A DNA stretch of 64,000 nucleotides from Vogesella alkaliphila (lineage in GTDB: Bacteria > Pseudomonadota > Gammaproteobacteria > Burkholderiales > Chromobacteriaceae). A program made the translations under genes and the position numbers. Shown piece after piece: positions 44,299 through 52,916 of this stretch (position 1 is the first letter of the stretch; the number at the start of each line of letters is the position of its first letter). The notes under the pieces are model-generated. The model searched no databases, had not been told where the DNA came from, and saw nothing but the letters and a program-made list of their open reading frames with translations. The stretch covers positions 596,957-660,956 of the forward strand of contig NZ_BMYW01000001.1 in NCBI RefSeq assembly GCF_014652475.1. Reading direction: 5' to 3'.

Positions 44299-46236
44299 TT
44301 ATGCATTGGCTGCAAGGGCAGCATTAATCGACTTCAGCACATCATCGTCCTTTCCAAGCGCTACAGGGAAGCCGTTTACGTTAAGAATATTGCTCTCAAT
44401 CGAAATAACGAGCTTATCTTCTTCTACAACTAATCCAAATATTCTTGATCGATCACCTAGGATTGAACGAGCTAACACGTTGAAATTTTGCGAAGAATCT
44501 CCGCTCTTAAATCTGGCGTGTGCGGGGGCAGCCACTGAAAGCAGGAGGTCCCTCAATGCATCCGCCTCACAAATTATTTCAGCGTTTGATGCATGGCGAA
44601 TACAGCGCACAACATCAGAATACGCGGATTCAGCGTCTCCATATGTAAGCTGATTAAGGAAGTCGATTTCATTAACAGCCGCACTCGGCTTTCCAGCAGA
44701 AGTAAACTGATCTGAACTTAGGTAGTAAGATTCTATTGAACCTTTACGCAAAACAAATAAACCACACTGCTCCAATAAGTCAAACAACGCTGTAAATCGA
44801 GCCTTTATGCTTGCCCAAGTGCCATCGGTTCCCAGCTTTGTTAATTCAATATCATCTGTGGTAAATAGCGTACATAAAGCAGATCGGCGCTTTGCCTGCG
44901 TTTCCTCACCTGCCTTCTTGTTCACCCAATATGGATGAGTTTCTGCCTTGGCAGAGATTTCACTCCACTGGCAATCCACTAGTCTGCAGAAATCAGCGAA
45001 TATCGCACCTGCCATTTGATGCGCGGATGGAAACCCCAGTGAGTTTGCGCGTTTATCTGCAGTAGGGTTGTCGTTAAGGTAGGAGTTGACAAGTTCGACC
45101 CCATCGGCAATTCCATCCGCGTCAGTCAATGCTACTGGGTTTTTTCCAAGTAGCCGTAGCAACTTTGCAACGGTTGGCATTTGCCCTTTGCCGATAACAG
45201 GAAGGAGCTGCGATCCGGCAGCCTCTAGATGCATATCTAACTTGCCCGCAAGAGCACTACAGATGATTACGTCAGATGGCCCTTCAACTAGTAGAGGCCG
45301 TTTGGAGAATAATGAAAGCTTATGCTCTTGACCCAGTCGGGCAATCAGGTTTTGTACTTTCTTATTCTTAAACTCACCCGCTTCAGCCGGAATTTGAACG
45401 GGGTCAGCCATTAGGTCATAACAGAAGACTAGCGACAATAAGTCTTCGGGACTTTGAATTTGAAGCATCTCCGTTGAGTGTGTGGCAATAATTATAATCT
45501 TCTTATTTCCACCGGCTGCTGGGTGGTCAGCAACGCTGAGAATTTCTTTTAAAAGAAAGGCCTGTAGTTGAGGGTGTAAGGATACCTCAGGTTCATCGAG
45601 AAGAAGTGCGCCAACGTCATCGTCATAAAGCGCGGCCAGTATTCCGACCAAGTGCATTAAACCTGATGCTTCCCTTCCTGAGGAATATGGTTTTTCCTCA
45701 ACATCTAATCGGGTAAACGAAATTTTCAGACTTCCTTTATCCCAATCAATAAGAATGTCCCTCTTAAATAACTTTCTGAGTCTCTCCTGAATTTTTATAA
45801 GAATATCGGCTCGTTCTGCAAGTGTCTGGAAATCTCCATTCAAGGTTTCTATTTGATGTCTGCGTGCAGAATCGCTTTTACTGCCAAAAGTTGCATGGTC
45901 ATAGTTAGGCCTGCCGCCGCGATGGCCGTCAAAATCTGATCTGTACTGTTCCAGTAGCCCCATTCGGCCAGCAGAGAGGAACCTTACACGCTTACCATTC
46001 GTATGTTGGCTGAGACTATCCTTTAATCCTCTTAGAAGATGAGTTTTACCTGATCCGTTTGGCCCAAGCAGAACTGTAAGGCCTTTGTTTAAAGTAAACT
46101 TACGGGTAAAGTTGCCGTTGTGGCTATTGATGAGTGCTGTCAGTTCTAGAGGGAAGCTCACTGGTAATTTTCCTTGTGCATAACAGTGTTTACACGGAAT
46201 GGAGTTCGTATTATAAATTGATAATTTCGACGCCAA
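44299..46236 (-). CDS. OLD-like AAA ATPase with TOPRIM domain
   Basis: The 645-residue protein joins an ABC/SMC-type ATPase domain (Walker A GPNGSGKT at 58-65, a signature-like SSGREASGL at 185-193, Walker B LLLDEPEVSL at 211-220, H-loop ATHS at 251-254) to a TOPRIM nuclease domain (LLVEGPSDV at 315-323, LTDADG at 370-375). This is the order found in OLD-family nucleases, several of which act in phage defence. No UvrD-like helicase follows, so it is not a Gabija pair; it looks like a single-gene form. It is strongly AT-rich, flanked by repeats and clearly acquired. The start has Cys pairs (CKHC) and could lie further in. Confidence 0.8.
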   Translation of the reverse strand: MASKLSIYNTNSIPCKHCYAQGKLPVSFPLELTALINSHNGNFTRKFTLNKGLTVLLGPNGSGKTHLLRGLKDSLSQHTNGKRVRFLSAGRMGLLEQYRSDFDGHRGGRPNYDHATFGSKSDSARRHQIETLNGDFQTLAERADILIKIQERLRKLFKRDILIDWDKGSLKISFTRLDVEEKPYSSGREASGLMHLVGILAALYDDDVGALLLDEPEVSLHPQLQAFLLKEILSVADHPAAGGNKKIIIIATHSTEMLQIQSPEDLLSLVFCYDLMADPVQIPAEAGEFKNKKVQNLIARLGQEHKLSLFSKRPLLVEGPSDVIICSALAGKLDMHLEAAGSQLLPVIGKGQMPTVAKLLRLLGKNPVALTDADGIADGVELVNSYLNDNPTADKRANSLGFPSAHQMAGAIFADFCRLVDCQWSEISAKAETHPYWVNKKAGEETQAKRRSALCTLFTTDDIELTKLGTDGTWASIKARFTALFDLLEQCGLFVLRKGSIESYYLSSDQFTSAGKPSAAVNEIDFLNQLTYGDAESAYSDVVRCIRHASNAEIICEADALRDLLLSVAAPAHARFKSGDSSQNFNVLARSILGDRSRIFGLVVEEDKLVISIESNILNVNGFPVALGKDDDVLKSINAALAANA

Positions 46237-46437
46237 TTATGCCTATGTATTTGTAAGTATTCAACGACGTCCAGTTGCTCTGGTCTGTAAATAACATCCA
46301 ACAATAGGGCGAGGAGATTTTTGTGAGAGTTTACTTTTGAGAAATGTTTTGAATGGCTGCATATGACCGATTGCAGCTACTGTAATGCTATGGCATCACC
46401 AGCCCACATCCATTACCTCCCAACACCCCACAAACCC

Positions 46438-46469
46438 TGCGGCCAACCTTGTCGCCAAGGTTGGCCGCA
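46438..46469. terminator. inverted word pair after the peptide-binding gene
   Basis: TGCGGCCAACCTTG and CAAGGTTGGCCGCA form a 14-bp perfect stem 27 bp after the stop of the minus-strand solute-binding protein gene. No long T-run follows, so termination strength is uncertain. Confidence 0.65.
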
Positions 46470-46495
46470 GCTGTTTCAGGCGTCGGACAAAACGC

Positions 46496-48079
46496 TTACT
46501 TCAGCACCACCTTGCTGAAATCCACGCGCCCGAACGGGCTGACCTGGTAGCCGCTGACCTTGTTGCTGGTGATCGCCGCGGCGGTCGGGTGCGCCAGCGG
46601 CAGCCACAGCGCCTGCTCCTTGATGATCTGCTGCGCGCGGGCGTAGTTGGCGGCGCGCAGTTTCGGGCTGGCGTCGCGGCGGGCGTCGGTGATCAGCTTG
46701 TCCAGCTTCGGGTCGCAGTAGCGGGCGAAGTTGGTGCCGGACTGCACCGCGGCGCAGCTGAATTGCGGGGTGAGGAAGTTGTCGGCGTCGCCGTTGTCGC
46801 CGGCCCAGCCCATGAACAGCAGGTCGTGCTCGCCGGCCTTGCCGCGCTTGATCAGCTCGCCCCATTCGATGACCTTAATCTCGGCGCGGATGCCGATTTT
46901 GGCGAGGTCCGCCTGCAGCAGTTCGGCGCCGGCTTTCGGGTTCGGGTTCAGCGTGCTGCCGGTGGGGCGGATCCAGATGCTGGTGTCGAAGCCGTTGGCG
47001 AGGCCGGCCTCGGCCAGCAGTTTTTTGGCGCGGACGATGTCCTGCGGGTAGTCCTTGACCGCCTTGTTGTAGCCGAAGGTGGACGGCGGGAACGGGTTGC
47101 TGGCGGCGATGGCGCTGCCGCCGAATACCGCCTTCAGGTAGCTGCCCTTGTCGAAGGCGAGGTTCACCGCCTGGCGCACGCGCTTGTCGTCAAACGGCTT
47201 GTGCTGGCTGTTGAGCGCCACGAAGCCGGTCATGAACGCCGGGGTGGTCAGCACGCGCAGGCGGCTGTCGGCGCTCGCTTCCTGCACGTCCTGCGGTTTC
47301 GGGCCGATGGCGATCTGGCATTCGCCAGCCTTCAGCTTTTGCACGCGCACATTGCTGTCGGGGGTGATGGCGTAGGTCAGCCGTTCCGCCGCCGGCTTGC
47401 CGCCGAAGTAGGCGGGGTTGGCCGCGTAGCGCACCGCGCTGTCCTTGGCGAAGCTCTGCAGCTGGAACGGGCCGGTGCCGACCGGCTGGCTGTTGAGCAG
47501 CTCCGGGGTGCCTGCGCGCGCCAGTTGCGCCGCGTATTCGGCGGAGTAGATCGAGGCAAAGCCCATCGACAGCGTCGGCAGCAGGGTGGCGTCAGGCTGG
47601 TTCAGCTCGAAGCGCACGGTGCGGGCATCGACGCGCACCACGGCCTTGATCAGCTTGTCGAGCTGGAACGATTTGGCGTGCGGGTAGCCGGTGGGCGCGG
47701 TCTTGTGCCACGGGTGCTTGACGTCCAGCATGCGCTGGAAGCTGAACACCACGTCGTCGGCATCCAGCGCGCGGCTGGGGTTGAACCAGGCGGTGCGGTG
47801 GAAGGCGACCTTGTCACGAAGGGTGAAGGTGATGGACAGGCCGTCCGGCGCCACCACCCAGCGCGTGGCCAGCGACGGCACCAGCTTGCCCTGGCGGGCG
47901 TCGTACTCCACCAGCCGGTTGAACAGCACGTCGGCGCTGGCGTTGGTGGTGGTCAGCGAGTTGTAGCGCACCACGTCGAAGCCTTCCGGGCTGGCGTCGG
48001 TGCAGACGGTGAGCGGTTTGGCCAGCGCGGTGGCGGACAGGGCGAGCAGGGACAAGGGCAGCAGGGTGCGCAATTGCAT
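46496..48079 (-). CDS. periplasmic peptide-binding protein (DppA/OppA family)
   Basis: The 527-residue SBP_bac_5 protein has a signal peptide (MQLRTLLPLSLLALSATALA) and begins KPLTVCTDASPEGFDVVRYNSLTT. ADDVVFSFQRMLD, the family hallmark, lies near residue 115. The sequence favours the dipeptide-binding DppA branch. No permease or ATPase genes are adjacent, so it may be an orphan that feeds a distant Dpp system. A decayed copy of its 3' end lies 5.8 kb away at 40726-40862. Three copies of ATGCCAATG lie upstream and may be operator elements. Confidence 0.88.
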   Translation of the reverse strand: MQLRTLLPLSLLALSATALAKPLTVCTDASPEGFDVVRYNSLTTTNASADVLFNRLVEYDARQGKLVPSLATRWVVAPDGLSITFTLRDKVAFHRTAWFNPSRALDADDVVFSFQRMLDVKHPWHKTAPTGYPHAKSFQLDKLIKAVVRVDARTVRFELNQPDATLLPTLSMGFASIYSAEYAAQLARAGTPELLNSQPVGTGPFQLQSFAKDSAVRYAANPAYFGGKPAAERLTYAITPDSNVRVQKLKAGECQIAIGPKPQDVQEASADSRLRVLTTPAFMTGFVALNSQHKPFDDKRVRQAVNLAFDKGSYLKAVFGGSAIAASNPFPPSTFGYNKAVKDYPQDIVRAKKLLAEAGLANGFDTSIWIRPTGSTLNPNPKAGAELLQADLAKIGIRAEIKVIEWGELIKRGKAGEHDLLFMGWAGDNGDADNFLTPQFSCAAVQSGTNFARYCDPKLDKLITDARRDASPKLRAANYARAQQIIKEQALWLPLAHPTAAAITSNKVSGYQVSPFGRVDFSKVVLK

Positions 48080-48095
48080 GGTGGGGTCCTTTGTA

Positions 48096-48152
48096 CATAA
48101 CGTTCATGCCAATGGCGCAGCATAACGTCATTGGCATGTTTTATGCCAATGA
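48096..48152. promoter_or_regulatory. candidate operator with three ATGCCAATG boxes
   Basis: ATGCCAATG occurs at 48106-48114 and 48143-48151, and inverted (CATTGGCAT) at 48129-48137. The last two form a perfect palindrome with a 5-base spacer. CATAACGT is repeated at 48096 and 48121. The array sits just upstream of the solute-binding protein gene. The regulator is unknown. Confidence 0.6.
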
Positions 48153-48192
48153 TGATTTCTGCTAAGCAAAGTCCCAAACCGGCTCGCCGCGC

Positions 48193-49293
48193 TCAGCCGT
48201 GGCGGCTGAGAATCGGCCCGGCCATGCGTTGCAGGATGCCGGCCAGCGTGCCCAACGCCAGCCGCTGCCGCCCCGGCAGGTGGCCGCTGAACACCGCGCT
48301 GTATTCCAGCGCCGGCACGCCGCCGCGATGTTGCTTGAAGGCGCCGGCGCCGGAGCTGTAGTGCAGGCGCAGGCCGCGCGCCTGCGCCTCGCGCAGCAGC
48401 AGCGCCATCAGCCGCCGGTACAGCCCCAGCTCCGGCGGCAGCGTGGTGTCGTAGCCCAGCAGCGGCGTGGTCAGCCAGCCGTAGCGCTGGTAGAAGCCGA
48501 TGACGCCGACGATGCGGCCGTCCAGCCGCAGCGCGTGCAGCTCCAGGAAGCGCTTGTCGAGGCACAGCGCGAAGAAGGCATCGGTGAAGTCCGGGTTCAG
48601 CACCGAGTGCTTGTCGATGAACAGCGCGCGGAAGCAGCGCCGCAGCGCCGGCAGGTCGTCCGCGCTCAGCGTGTCCGGGCCGCACAGCTGCAGCTCGGGC
48701 TGTGCCAGCAACTTCTGGTCGCGCCTGACGTTGGGGCTCTGCCACACCGCCGGGTCTTGCGGATCGCAGGTGTAGATCTGTCGCGCCGGCAGCAGCGTCC
48801 AGCCCTGTGCGGCCAACCTTTGCGCGAGGCCGGGGTTGACCGCGTCGCTGACATTGCGCAGCAGCAGCGGGCTGTCGCAGTGGCGCGCCATCACCGACTC
48901 GGTCAGCAGCGACAGGTCGCTGTCCTGCCAGTCCGGGTGCAGGTTGGTGGAGATCAGCCAGTTGTTGATCACCGCCGCCTCGTCCAGCCGCGCGGCGGTG
49001 ATCAGGCCGGACAGCGGCAGGCCGGCGACCTGCGCCAGCGTGCCCAGCGAGCGGCTCTTGCGCTGCGCTTCGTCCTGCGCGTAGCGCAGCCATGCCGAGC
49101 GCGCGCTGGCGACGTAGCTGTCCTGCGCGCTGAAGGTGTGCAGGCGGGTGACGGGGATGGGCGGGTTGCCGGCGTCGCTGCAGCAGACGTCGCAGGCGGC
49201 ATTGCGCACCCAGTGCTGGCCGCCGCTGAGCCGGGCCTGGCTCAGCCAGCTGGCGTGGCCGTCCAGCAGCAGCGCGGGTTCGAGTCGGTTCAT
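48193..49293 (-). CDS. acetyltransferase-like protein paired with DUF3419
   Basis: The 366-residue protein appears to contain a GNAT/FemAB-like fold in its C-terminal half: LHALRLDGRIVGVIGFYQRYGWLTTPLLGYDTTLPPELGLYRRLMALLLREAQARGLRLHYSSG. It has a Cys-containing N-terminal part (NAACDVCCSDAGNPPIP). Its start overlaps the stop of the DUF3419 gene as ATGA, so the pair is co-translated. Possible roles are acylation or modification of a lipid head group; this is inference from the partner. A repeat word at 48809-48820 lies within the gene. Confidence 0.65.
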   Translation of the reverse strand: MNRLEPALLLDGHASWLSQARLSGGQHWVRNAACDVCCSDAGNPPIPVTRLHTFSAQDSYVASARSAWLRYAQDEAQRKSRSLGTLAQVAGLPLSGLITAARLDEAAVINNWLISTNLHPDWQDSDLSLLTESVMARHCDSPLLLRNVSDAVNPGLAQRLAAQGWTLLPARQIYTCDPQDPAVWQSPNVRRDQKLLAQPELQLCGPDTLSADDLPALRRCFRALFIDKHSVLNPDFTDAFFALCLDKRFLELHALRLDGRIVGVIGFYQRYGWLTTPLLGYDTTLPPELGLYRRLMALLLREAQARGLRLHYSSGAGAFKQHRGGVPALEYSAVFSGHLPGRQRLALGTLAGILQRMAGPILSRHG

Positions 49294-50507
49294 GTTTGCT
49301 TGATGTAGAGGTGGACGCCGCCGTAGATGGCGGCGCGGTCGCGCCGGTGCAGCGCGCGGTTGTGGTCGGGGTCGGTGTGCCATACGGCGCGCACCTGCGG
49401 CGCCAGCCGCGTTTCCAGCGGCGAAGCGCTGCCGCCGGTGCGGAACACCACCCGCGCGCCCTTGTCGGCGGTGCGGGTCACTTCGCGCCACAGCGCATTG
49501 AGCTGGGCGTCGTCCATCCAGTCCTGCGCGTCGAGGAACAAATAGGCGTCAAGCGAGTGCGACGGGCGGTTGACGAGAAAGTCGGTCAGCGAACAGTGGT
49601 GGCTGTGCAGGCGCGGGCTGTGCTCACGGATGGCGGCGTAGTGCTGTTGCTGCAGGTACATCGGCAGCGCGCTCTGGCGGCCGGTATCGTAGCGGCGGGC
49701 AAACGCCTGCTGCGCGTAGGGGTTGTCCGCCAGCGGAAAATCACAGGCCAGGCGGCGCATGCGCTCGCGGAACAGCGCCGGCAGGTCGCCGTCGGCGTCG
49801 TGCAGCAGCGCGGCGAACTGCGCCGGCGGAATGCCCATGCTGTACAGCATCGCCGGGCGGCGGGCGAGGAAGCGCAGCAGCGGGTGGTCGAACAGCGGCG
49901 CCAGATGGCGATCGAACAGCGCCTGCTGCTCGTCAAGGTTGGCCGCCGTGGCCAGCCGCGACAGGTTGCCGCCCAAGAGCCGCCCCAGGACGTGCGAAAC
50001 GCCGATGAAGCGGCCGAGCAGGCCGTGGCGGTAGGCGTGGCGCGCGAACAGGCTGTAGCGCGGCCGGCCGCGCCAGTCGGTTTGTTCCCAGTACTGGCGC
50101 GCGGTCGGCGGCAGCTGCGGCGCCAGATGCTGGCGGTAGCGCTGCAGGTTGGCCGCATCGTCGGCGCCGCCGAGAAAGGCCAGCAGCGACGGGTAGTCCG
50201 GCAGGCTCCGGAACGCGGCGCGCTTGAGCGCCAGCATTGCCAGATGGCTGGCGTTGAGGTCCACCGCGTGCACCTCCCGCGGCGCGCAGGCGAGGTAGGC
50301 CAGCGCATTGCAGCCGCCGGAGGAGATGGTCAGCACCCGCGCGCCGGGCTGCAGCTGCAGCGCGTCGATGTCCACCAGCGGGTCTTCCCAGATCTGCGCG
50401 TAGACCAGCTGGCTGAACCAGCACGCGAACAGGCGGTCGCCCAGCGCGCGCGCGCCGGTGCTGCGGCTGTTGTGGACCGCCTTGTTGACCAGGGTATGGG
50501 TATGCAT
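49290..50507 (-). CDS. DUF3419 (BtaA-like) aminocarboxypropyl transferase
   Basis: The 405-residue protein matches the DUF3419 family, whose founding member BtaA transfers the 3-amino-3-carboxypropyl group of S-adenosylmethionine to diacylglycerol in betaine-lipid synthesis. Signs are SQLVYAQIWEDPLVDIDAL and the SAM-binding VLTISSGGCNALAYLACAPREVHAVDLNASHLAML; the late FRTGG and GGVHLY segments also fit. The start has GGAGG upstream. BtaB, the N-methyltransferase partner, is absent; an acetyltransferase-like gene takes its place. A repeat word at 49935-49946 is read as AANL. Confidence 0.85.
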   Translation of the reverse strand: MHTHTLVNKAVHNSRSTGARALGDRLFACWFSQLVYAQIWEDPLVDIDALQLQPGARVLTISSGGCNALAYLACAPREVHAVDLNASHLAMLALKRAAFRSLPDYPSLLAFLGGADDAANLQRYRQHLAPQLPPTARQYWEQTDWRGRPRYSLFARHAYRHGLLGRFIGVSHVLGRLLGGNLSRLATAANLDEQQALFDRHLAPLFDHPLLRFLARRPAMLYSMGIPPAQFAALLHDADGDLPALFRERMRRLACDFPLADNPYAQQAFARRYDTGRQSALPMYLQQQHYAAIREHSPRLHSHHCSLTDFLVNRPSHSLDAYLFLDAQDWMDDAQLNALWREVTRTADKGARVVFRTGGSASPLETRLAPQVRAVWHTDPDHNRALHRRDRAAIYGGVHLYIKQT

Positions 50508-50599
50508 ATCGCCTCCGGGGTTGGGCATCCCGGCATTGTGGCGGCGGCGGGTGGCAGGCATGTGACGGCTTGATGTCAGTACCGTGACGCAGGGCAGGG

Positions 50600-50650
50600 C
50601 TTGACAGCTGTGTTATAACGTAACTCTATTGATTGTTACGTTATAACGAA
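50600..50650 (+). promoter_or_regulatory. promoter with tandem Zur-like operators
   Basis: GTTATAACGTAAC (50612-50624) and GTTACGTTATAAC (50636-50648) form a perfect 13-bp inverted repeat; each half is itself a GTTA-N5-TAAC dyad of the kind bound by Zur. A TTGACA at 50601 suits a -35 element, so the first box would overlap the promoter. Repression in zinc-replete cells is the expected behaviour. Confidence 0.72.
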
Positions 50651-50659
50651 AGGAATGCA

Positions 50660-51895
50660 GTGTTCCAGCCCCAAGACCATCGCCTGCCCGTCACCGTGCT
50701 GTCCGGCTTTCTCGGTGCCGGCAAGACCACCTTGCTCAACCACATCCTGCACAACCGCGAAGGCCGCCGCGTGGCGGTGATCGTCAACGACATGTCCGAG
50801 GTCAACATCGACGCGCAGCTGGTGCGTGACGGCGGCGCCGCGCTGAGCCGCGCCGAGGAAAAACTGGTGGAGATGAGCAACGGCTGCATCTGCTGCACGC
50901 TGCGCGAGGACCTGCTGGTCGAAATCCGCCAGCTGGCCGCCGCCGGCCGCTTCGACTACCTGCTGATCGAATCCACCGGCATCGCCGAGCCGCTGCCGGT
51001 GGCGGAGACCTTCACCTTCCGCGACGACGACGGCCACAGCCTGGCCGACATCGCGCGGCTGGACACCATGGTGACGGTGGTGGACGGCTTCAACTTCCTG
51101 CGCGACTACGGCTCGCGCGACAGCCTGGCGCAGCGCGGCGAGGCGGCGGGCGCGGACGACGAGCGCACGGTGGTGGACCTGCTGGTGGAGCAGGTGGAGT
51201 TCTGCGACGTGATCGTGCTCAACAAGACCGACCTGATGAGCGCCGCCGACATCCGGCAGCTGCAGGCGATCCTGGCCACGCTCAACCCGCGCGCGCGCAT
51301 CGTGCATAGCCACTTTGGCCGCGTGCCGCTGGATACGGTGCTGGATACCGGGCTGTTCGATTTCGACGCCGCCGCCGAGGCACCGGGCTGGCTGCAGGAG
51401 CTGCGCGGCGAGCACGTGCCGGAAACCGAAGCCTACGGCATCGGCAGCTTTGTCTACCGCGCGCGCGCGCCGTTTCATCCGCAGCGCCTGTATCACTGGC
51501 TGCAGCAGGAATGGCCGGGCGTGGTGCGCTCCAAGGGCCACTTCTGGCTGGCGACGCGGCCGCTGCTGGTCGGCAGCTGGTCGCAGGCCGGCGCCATGTC
51601 GCGTCACGGCCTGGGCGGGCTGTGGTGGGACGCGGTCGATCGCGCCGACTGGCCGGACGACGCGGAAAGCCGCGCGCTGATCGCCAGCCGCTGGCAGGAG
51701 CCGTGGGGCGACCGCCAGCAGGAGCTGGTGCTGATCGGCATCGACATGGACGCGGCGGCGCTGACGGCGGCCTTCGACGCCTGCCTGCTGACCGACGCCG
51801 AGCTGGCCGCCGGGGCGGACAGCTGGGCCGCCCTGGCGGACCCGTTCCCGAGCTGGGCAGAGGCGGATGACGGCGTGGACGTGGCCGGCAACTAG
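50660..51895 (+). CDS. COG0523 GTPase, putative zinc metallochaperone (CobW-like)
   Basis: The 411-residue G3E GTPase starts at a GTG with AAAGGA six bases upstream; an ATG nine codons earlier overlaps the operator. It contains Walker [18 protein letters not shown], the metal-binding [10 protein letters not shown] (CxCC), [18 protein letters not shown], and a C-terminal CobW_C domain. Such proteins deliver Zn2+ to client enzymes under scarcity. Although the family includes CobW, this gene is far from the B12 operon and has a Zur-like double operator, so a zinc role fits better than a cobalt one. Confidence 0.88.
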   Translation: MFQPQDHRLPVTVLSGFLGAGKTTLLNHILHNREGRRVAVIVNDMSEVNIDAQLVRDGGAALSRAEEKLVEMSNGCICCTLREDLLVEIRQLAAAGRFDYLLIESTGIAEPLPVAETFTFRDDDGHSLADIARLDTMVTVVDGFNFLRDYGSRDSLAQRGEAAGADDERTVVDLLVEQVEFCDVIVLNKTDLMSAADIRQLQAILATLNPRARIVHSHFGRVPLDTVLDTGLFDFDAAAEAPGWLQELRGEHVPETEAYGIGSFVYRARAPFHPQRLYHWLQQEWPGVVRSKGHFWLATRPLLVGSWSQAGAMSRHGLGGLWWDAVDRADWPDDAESRALIASRWQEPWGDRQQELVLIGIDMDAAALTAAFDACLLTDAELAAGADSWAALADPFPSWAEADDGVDVAGN

Positions 51896-51906
51896 CTGCC
51901 GCGCGG

Positions 51907-52797
51907 CTACCAGCGCAGCGTGGCGAAGCGCACGACCAGAAAATCCAGCAAGGCCCGCACCGCCGGCGACAGGTGGCGGCGCGACGGGTACAGCGCGTAG
52001 ATGGTCATCGCGGGCGGCTGCCACTCCGGCAATACCTGCTGCAGCCGGCCATCCTGCAGCAGCGTGTTGGCCAGGTAGCTCGGCTGCAGGCTGATGCCGC
52101 CGTCGGCCAGCGCCGCGTGCAGCAGCACGGTGGCGTCGTTGGCGGTGAAGCGGGTGGCCACGTTGACGGTGTCGGTCTGCTCGCCGCGCAGGAAACGCCA
52201 GCTGCTGCGGCCAACGTTGCTGTGCCCCAGGCAACGGTGGCCGGCCAGCTCCGCCGGCGTCTGCGGCGTGCCGGCCGCCGCCAGGTAGGCCGGGCTGGCC
52301 ACCAGCACCGAATCGCACACCGCCAGCGGCCGCGCGATCAAGGCCGGGTCCGGCTCGCTGCTGATGCGGATCGCCAGATCGATACGTGCCTCCACCAGGT
52401 TCAAGGCGGCATCGCCGACGTTGAGGTCGATCTTCAGCTGCGGATGCTGCGCTAGAAACTCGGCCAGCGCCGCCGCCAGGTGGGCGTGGCCGAAGGACAT
52501 GCTGCTGGTGAGTCGCAGCTGGCCGCGCAGCCCGCCATCGGCCGGCGCCACCTCGTCCTCCACCTCCGCCACCAGCGCCAGCATTTGCAGGCAGCGGCGC
52601 AGTGCCTGTTCCCCGGCATCGGTCAGCGTCACGCGGCGGGTAGTGCGCTGCAGCAGCCGCGCGCCCAGCCATTGCTCCATCTCCGCCACATAGCGCGTCA
52701 CCATCGCGCGCGACATCTCCAGCCGCTCGGCGCTGGCGCTGAAGCTGCCGCTGCTGGCGACGTCGGCGAATACCCGCATCGCGGTGACTCTATCCAT
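51907..52797 (-). CDS. LysR family regulator
   Basis: The 296-residue protein has an N-terminal helix-turn-helix (FADVASSGSFSASAERLEMSRAMVTRYVAEMEQWLG) and the effector domain (PQLKIDLNVGDAALNLVEARIDLAIRI) of the CrgA-like LysR group. It is divergent from the MBL-fold/DsbA-like gene pair. The 119 bp between hold an inverted GCGCAG/CTGCGC pair (near 52830-52855) that may be its operator. A repeat word at 52207-52218 is read as NVGR. Confidence 0.9.
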   Translation of the reverse strand: MDRVTAMRVFADVASSGSFSASAERLEMSRAMVTRYVAEMEQWLGARLLQRTTRRVTLTDAGEQALRRCLQMLALVAEVEDEVAPADGGLRGQLRLTSSMSFGHAHLAAALAEFLAQHPQLKIDLNVGDAALNLVEARIDLAIRISSEPDPALIARPLAVCDSVLVASPAYLAAAGTPQTPAELAGHRCLGHSNVGRSSWRFLRGEQTDTVNVATRFTANDATVLLHAALADGGISLQPSYLANTLLQDGRLQQVLPEWQPPAMTIYALYPSRRHLSPAVRALLDFLVVRFATLRW

Positions 52798-52916
52798 ATT
52801 ATTTGCTCGATTTGTGCAATAAATATGCGCAGTTTATCCACTTTATCTGCGCGAATACGGAAATTATAGTGAGCTCCATCAACTACGCGGCTGTCGCCGT
52901 CATGAAAGGACACATC
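52798..52916. promoter_or_regulatory. divergent promoter with candidate LysR operator
   Basis: The sequence is AT-rich. ATGCGCAG and CTGCGCG are arranged as an inverted pair about 14 bases apart, with TTATCCACTTTAT between. This is a plausible operator shared by the LysR gene and the MBL-fold gene. Confidence 0.5.

Noticed and set aside
44299..46236. Gabija defence pair
   Set aside because: The GajA-like part is present but no UvrD-like helicase gene follows or precedes; the neighbours are a repeat and a peptide-binding protein gene.
50660..51895. CobW as a cobalt chelatase partner of the B12 operon
   Set aside because: The gene is 36 kb from the B12 operon, has no riboswitch, and carries a Zur-like operator, so a zinc role is more likely.
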